Below, piece by piece: positions 61,001-64,000 of a DNA stretch of 64,000 bases (the first letter of the stretch is position 1; the number at the start of each line of letters is the position of its first letter). The notes below the pieces were generated by a model. It did not search any database. It was given only the letters and a program-made list of their open reading frames with translations, and was not told where the DNA came from. The DNA comes from Actinomadura syzygii. Its GTDB lineage: Bacteria > Actinomycetota > Actinomycetes > Streptosporangiales > Streptosporangiaceae. The position numbers and the translations under genes are program-made. The stretch is taken from assembly GCF_008085905.1 (NCBI RefSeq), contig NZ_VSFF01000007.1, forward strand, positions 310,001-374,000, given 5' to 3'.

Positions 61001-61922
61001 GCGCCGCGAGCTGGGCGACGACCACGAGCTGACCAGGACCGCCGCGAAGAACCTCACGCTGTCGCTGACGCTGGAGGGGCTCGACTCGTCCGTCCGGGAG
61101 GCGCTGGAGCTCGAACGGCGCAACCGGGAGCGGCAGCACCGGGTCGACCCCGGCGACCGGCTGGAGGTCGCCGTCTCCACGTACCGGATCGGCGCGCTGC
61201 TGCGCCACCTCGGCCAGTACGAGGAGTCGGCGCGGGAGCTGACCGTCGCGGTCGCCGACCTCCGCGAGCTGTACCGGGAGGACGCCGCGAACCCCCACCT
61301 GCTGTGCGCCCAGCGGCACCAGCGCATCACCCGCCGGCACCGGCCGGGCGACCCCGACGCGCGGCACACCGACCTGCGGGAGCTGCGCCGGCTGCTGGGC
61401 CTCCACCTGGACGTCCACCCCGGCGAGAACTACGAGACGCTGGCCTGCCGGCTGGCCCTCGCCGCGGCCGAGCACGCCTGCGGCGCGCACGACGCCGCGC
61501 GCGGCGGGGCGGGCCACGCGGTGCTCGGCTACCTCGGCCTGTACGACGAGGGGCACCCGTTCGTCCAGCTCGCCCGCTGCAACCTGTCGGTCTACGCGCT
61601 GGCCTGCGGCGACGCCGAGTTCGCCGGGGAGCAGAGCGAGACCGCGCTGGACGCGCTGCGCGAGAAGCTCGACGACGACCACCCGTACGTGGTGGGGGCG
61701 CTGGTCGACCGGGCCAACGCGCTGATGGCCCTCGGCCGCCCCGAAGAGGCCCTGGCCCTCGACGAGCAGGCCGAGGAGCGGCTCGCGTCCTGCTATCCCG
61801 ACGACGACCACCCGTGGGCCCTCGCGGTGCGCGGGAACCTCGCCCACACCCGGGCGCGGCTGCGGGACGAGGCGCCCGGCACCGAGCGCCGCGCGTTCGA
61901 ATGGGACGCCCCGCAGATCTGA
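58038..61922 (+). CDS. fxsT: FxSxx-COOH system TPR protein FxsT
   Basis: The TTG at 58038 has GAAGGAG five bases upstream; GTG 58047 is possible. 1294 residues. Order: a ParA/MinD-like domain (12-215) whose nucleotide loop reads PERGAGCTT, lacking the Walker lysine; a TIR-like segment near 320-430 (YRVVYAPAQRAWADWLAVQL); an NB-ARC ATPase with IDGPAGTGKSRLAMEYA (about 475) and Walker B TWLLVYDNVE (about 553); and TPR-type repeats from about 780 to the end. This layout matches FxsT of FxSxx systems. It resembles STAND signalling proteins; its exact task is unknown. Confidence 0.82.
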   Translation: MVPVPDVPPRSGPPDVIALTSPERGAGCTTALANLAWMLALAGRAVLLVDGDLASPDLEDHAETFAAGGPGEAGLVDLARGFDAGAPDGLDLQPALRRRRPPGPPIGGRVDFLPALGRGGARGHWTGPDIPDPVGFAEALRTSLRRTEYDHVLVDAVGLPAEALAKLADTVAIGVRADRGGIAAGERLARGLSAADVPRIVPLLMQVDDPAWQDEARVRFAWLFPGTTPPAARDGYWRRMAIPKVSDAGSESGSDADAGAAGRLAVFGGDPVAARLLPAYRDALREILGDPGFDPPRATAETVEAYRLRVGADGASRTRRYRVVYAPAQRAWADWLAVQLRSTPFRPVGEGPPRDDDLVIVIGPEGAATSAAAVSDGGWYLRLSPEDPADDVPDSVRIDLFALDERDSRQELFRRLLPARKPPEHRDVLGEPRFPRRPPAARRLPPPAGPFVERGDEIERMRDALLGSDRDGIYTIDGPAGTGKSRLAMEYAHRFSGDYDVIWWITAASAPSVRAGLTAMRDAVDARGDGRKPASAAGDPVAQFVKEEVDRAGTWLLVYDNVERAEELDDLVPETTRGRHVVITGGNVEALRNGVLVRRVEKATRAGAFTRAESRELLHGTVPALSEEHIDRLAEHMRDLPLNVALAAAWVERHADRAQRGATLPEAPGPVRPEAAAFRELQAVEDAADTFLSLFADRFAAAPTASGPQDADLVTARIVLGLTLESLRQADSGDAAVRLMRMAAFLSPDGVGRRLLFSPAMLAALEKRWPDLAEDSVRLEALLIRLARYGLAEVDYELGGELRVHRMVQKIIRESLAEDEHAEVVAEVHGVLAAFAPADAEVDQPYHAATFAELRRHLVVSEAFASRERPVRRWLACHLRHLYVAGDRHDRSLGLAAAERLAADWRGHWGPDDPLLLRVEVQRANLLRALGHFDAAAVLSADALNRQMRLGRTDIRTLMSARGYAADLRLSGDFAEALNRDRATLLGLRRELGDDHELTRTAAKNLTLSLTLEGLDSSVREALELERRNRERQHRVDPGDRLEVAVSTYRIGALLRHLGQYEESARELTVAVADLRELYREDAANPHLLCAQRHQRITRRHRPGDPDARHTDLRELRRLLGLHLDVHPGENYETLACRLALAAAEHACGAHDAARGGAGHAVLGYLGLYDEGHPFVQLARCNLSVYALACGDAEFAGEQSETALDALREKLDDDHPYVVGALVDRANALMALGRPEEALALDEQAEERLASCYPDDDHPWALAVRGNLAHTRARLRDEAPGTERRAFEWDAPQI

Positions 61923-61956
61923 GACCGGCCCGGAACCCCCTGGAGAGGAGACCGAG

Positions 61957-62922
61957 GTGACCGAGACCGCGAGGCTCACCACGCGGCGTGCCGAGCACGT
62001 CGGCGGCAGCCCCGGAACGCTGTTACTGGAGCACACCGTCGAGGAGGAGTTCGAGCGGGCCGCCGGGCTGGTCCACACGGCGAACTTCATCGACGGCATG
62101 TTCCGCTTCGCGGTGGAGGACCCCGGCCTGACGCCGAAGGACCGCAAGCTCCACACCCGCATCGGCTGCAGGCTCGGCCCGACGTTCGACAAGTGCGACG
62201 CCTGGACGGCCCCGCTGGACAGCGGGCGTCTCATCCGCATGGTCCTGTCCTGCGCCTCCGGCGCCGTCTACTACATCTCGCTCCGCCCGGGGGAGACCCA
62301 GTTCGGCGTCGCGCGGGAGGGCGAGCCCGCCGAATTGGGCGACCAGCAGATGGCGTGGATCTCCGACCGGGTCCGCGCCCTCTACTCGCTGGGGCCGGAG
62401 AACCTGGGCGGCTACAGCACGTACGCGCCGGCGCTCCCGGACGTCCCCGAACCGGCGCCCGTCGTGTTCGAGGCCCCCGGCGCCGACGCCCGCCTCCTCG
62501 ACCTCAGCCGCCGCCGGGTCTCGCCGCTCGACCTGCACTACGTCTCGGCCCATCGCGGCGGCGAGCACCTCTTCACCACCGACGTCCTCGCCGACGACGC
62601 CCTCGGGCAGTACTTCCGCAGGGTGTCGGTCGCCGAGCGCAGGAAGCGCTACGAGGAGATCAGCCTCTCCGCGCGGCAGCTCGTGCGGTCCCTGTCGTAC
62701 CAGCTCGAACCGGTCCTGCGGGGACGCTTGGACCGCCTCGTCATGGACGTCGAGCAGGGCGCGCTGTACTACCGGAGCCTGCCCGACGGCCTCGTGCTGT
62801 TCGGGGTGACGCTGCGCCAGTCGAGCGTGTGGGACGCCGACCGGCGTCTGGAGACGATCATCGACGAGCACGCCCGCGACATCGACGAGCACGCCCGCGA
62901 CCGGGAAGCGGGCCCGGCCTAG
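61957..62922 (+). CDS. Protein with two roadblock-like lobes
   Basis: GTG start behind GGAGAGGAG; 321 residues. Two parts look alike: GRLIRMVLSCASGAVYYISL with FGVAREG in the first half and DRLVMDVEQGALYYRSLPDG with LFGVTLRQ in the second. The beta pattern (two strands joined by a Gly turn, then YY and FGV) recalls roadblock/LC7 or profilin-like domains, which in actinomycetes work with small GTPases or sensors. The assignment is by eye. It follows fxsT on the same strand and may belong to the same system. Confidence 0.55.
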   Translation: MTETARLTTRRAEHVGGSPGTLLLEHTVEEEFERAAGLVHTANFIDGMFRFAVEDPGLTPKDRKLHTRIGCRLGPTFDKCDAWTAPLDSGRLIRMVLSCASGAVYYISLRPGETQFGVAREGEPAELGDQQMAWISDRVRALYSLGPENLGGYSTYAPALPDVPEPAPVVFEAPGADARLLDLSRRRVSPLDLHYVSAHRGGEHLFTTDVLADDALGQYFRRVSVAERRKRYEEISLSARQLVRSLSYQLEPVLRGRLDRLVMDVEQGALYYRSLPDGLVLFGVTLRQSSVWDADRRLETIIDEHARDIDEHARDREAGPA

Positions 62923-64000
62923 ACGGGCGGCGGTCCGGGGTCGCGGTCCATGGTCTCGGCGGCGCTGAGCACGTTGTGCCGGACGCGGCCGCTCAGCCCG
63001 TCCAGGCTCTCGGCGATCGCGACCTGGGCGACCGATCCGCTGAGGCCGGGCACCGCGTCGTCGGACAGGGCGTCGAGCTGGCTGAGCGACGACAGCGGGA
63101 CGGCGTCGTAGCTCGCGTCGAACGCCTCGCACAGCCGGTCGAGCCGCGCACGGTCGTCGGCGGTGGGACCCGGACCGAGGCCCGAACCGGGGCCGGACCG
63201 GGAGCGCACGTCGGCCAGCCAGGAGGCGACCGACCGCTCGAACGAGGTGACGAGCCGCCGCAGCACCATGCTCACCCCGATCGCCTCGAAGATCTCGTAG
63301 CGGCGTAACCGGTAGTTGAGCATCGCGCCGGTGGTGGCCGCGTCGTCCCGGGACAGGTCGAAGGCGCGGCCGATGTAGGCGTCGACGTCGTCGATCGCGG
63401 CGAGGGAGTCGAGCGCCAGCGTGAACAGCCGGACGACGGCCTCCGGCAGCTCCCGTCCCGGATCCTCCGGCTCCTGCCCGGCCGCGGCCGGGAGGTGCGC
63501 CAGGTCGCTCTTGATCGCCTGGAGCTGCCGGTCGGTGTGCCGCCGGATCTGCTCGACCTGGTTCTGCAGGTCGAGGACGCGGTCGTGGGAGGCGGTGACC
63601 TGCCGCCGGATCCGGTCCACCGAGTCGCGCATCAGCGCGATGTCGCCGCCCGCGGCGGGACCGGGGCCGGGACGGCGGCCGAGGATCTCGCGGTTCAACT
63701 CGTCCAGGCGGGACGTGAGGACCTCGTGGAACCGGTCGGCGGCGTACACGATCGGCGGCGCCCCGCACGCCTGGGTCAGGGCGGGGCGGATCTCCTCGCT
63801 GAGGAACCCGGTCACCACGACCACGCGGCGCTCGGGGCTGTCGCGGCGCAGCGTCTCGACGCGCTCGATCAGCGGCTCGGCGTCCGTGGGCAGCACGAGC
63901 CGGCCGCTCACCACGATCGCGCAGCCCGCGCCGTCCTGCCCGGTGGGCATCGCGATCCAGAAGTCGGGACGCTCGCCGCCGGGCCGCAGCGGGTGCCGCG
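62919..64000 (-). CDS. Coiled-coil protein, cut by the right edge
   Basis: The frame is open through the window edge; an internal ATG at 63950 is preceded by GERPDFWIA, which looks coding, so the true start lies outside. The visible 360 residues have an alpha/beta N-terminal part (CAIVVSGRLVLP, RRVVVVTGFLSEEI) and a coiled-coil centre (IALMRDSVDRIRRQVTASHD, VLDLQNQVEQIRRHTDRQLQ). A helical C-terminal region follows. I do not recognise a family. Its end overlaps the preceding convergent gene by four bases. Confidence 0.6.
   Translation of the reverse strand, partial: RHPLRPGGERPDFWIAMPTGQDGAGCAIVVSGRLVLPTDAEPLIERVETLRRDSPERRVVVVTGFLSEEIRPALTQACGAPPIVYAADRFHEVLTSRLDELNREILGRRPGPGPAAGGDIALMRDSVDRIRRQVTASHDRVLDLQNQVEQIRRHTDRQLQAIKSDLAHLPAAAGQEPEDPGRELPEAVVRLFTLALDSLAAIDDVDAYIGRAFDLSRDDAATTGAMLNYRLRRYEIFEAIGVSMVLRRLVTSFERSVASWLADVRSRSGPGSGLGPGPTADDRARLDRLCEAFDASYDAVPLSSLSQLDALSDDAVPGLSGSVAQVAIAESLDGLSGRVRHNVLSAAETMDRDPGPPPV

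Noticed and set aside
1..64000. Insertion sequence, prophage or conjugative element
   Set aside because: No transposase, integrase, phage structural or transfer gene was recognised; only the tRNA direct repeats hint at past rearrangement.

Overview
The window is very GC-rich chromosomal DNA from a filamentous or related actinomycete. Strong G/C preference at third codon positions, GTG and TTG starts, WhiB7, mycoredoxin, AdnAB, an XRE (DUF5753)/DUF397 pair and an FxSxx-type system all point that way. I would guess Streptosporangiales (for example Actinomadura), but nothing seen here fixes the genus. Several blocks keep the gene order known from Mycobacterium tuberculosis (adnA-adnB; nudC-mrx1-uvrD2; whiB7-ABC1 kinase; metalloprotease-PDZ/Lon protease-UPF0182), so these parts are conserved core and the stretches between them are accessory.

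Layout. 1-5 kb: adnA (cut by the left edge) and adnB, the double-strand-break resection motor-nuclease. 5-11.5 kb: a methyltransferase, a short DUF222-like remnant with two LexA-type boxes, an acyl-CoA ligase, a full DUF222/HNH (13E12-type) gene, a MDMPI-like protein, an F420-type oxidoreductase and an ArsR regulator. 11.5-16.9 kb: four overlapping genes for an NRPS-independent siderophore, in the order of vibrioferrin genes pvsA-B-D-E without the exporter, behind a DtxR/IdeR-type iron box. 17-24 kb: HD hydrolase, DUF4031, M20 dipeptidase, nudC, mrx1, uvrD2, tesB. 24-25 kb: whiB7 with its promoter, long leader and a strong attenuator hairpin. 25-37.5 kb: ABC1 kinase, crotonase, YgjP-like metallopeptidase, a coupled metalloprotease/61-aa/Nudix operon, SDR, UPF0182, PPA1309, MoaE and the PDZ-Lon protease.

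37.6-51.3 kb lies between two identical initiator tRNA genes (88-bp direct repeat). It contains a three-gene operon joined by ATGA overlaps: an adenylate-forming enzyme, a presenilin/SPP-like GxGD membrane protease and a 27-residue peptide. This is the best candidate here for an undescribed peptide system. The segment also holds a SnoaL-like gene under a MerR/SoxR-type promoter, a D-Ala-D-Ser-type vancomycin-resistance-like set (cytosolic VanXY-like peptidase, racemase, ligase, sensor kinase, with only a stub where the response regulator should be), an acyl-CoA ligase, and proline catabolism genes with their PucR-type regulator.

51.4-64 kb: a SARP-type regulator and a coupled membrane protein that share an amyloid-signalling-like motif, the DUF397/XRE pair, a cation/proton antiporter, and an FxSxx-COOH-type locus. 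That locus has a 56-aa peptide with a variant C-terminus, FxsT with ParA-like, TIR-like, NB-ARC and TPR parts, a two-lobed roadblock-like protein, and a coiled-coil protein cut by the right edge. No CRISPR array, rRNA, transposase or prophage gene was seen.
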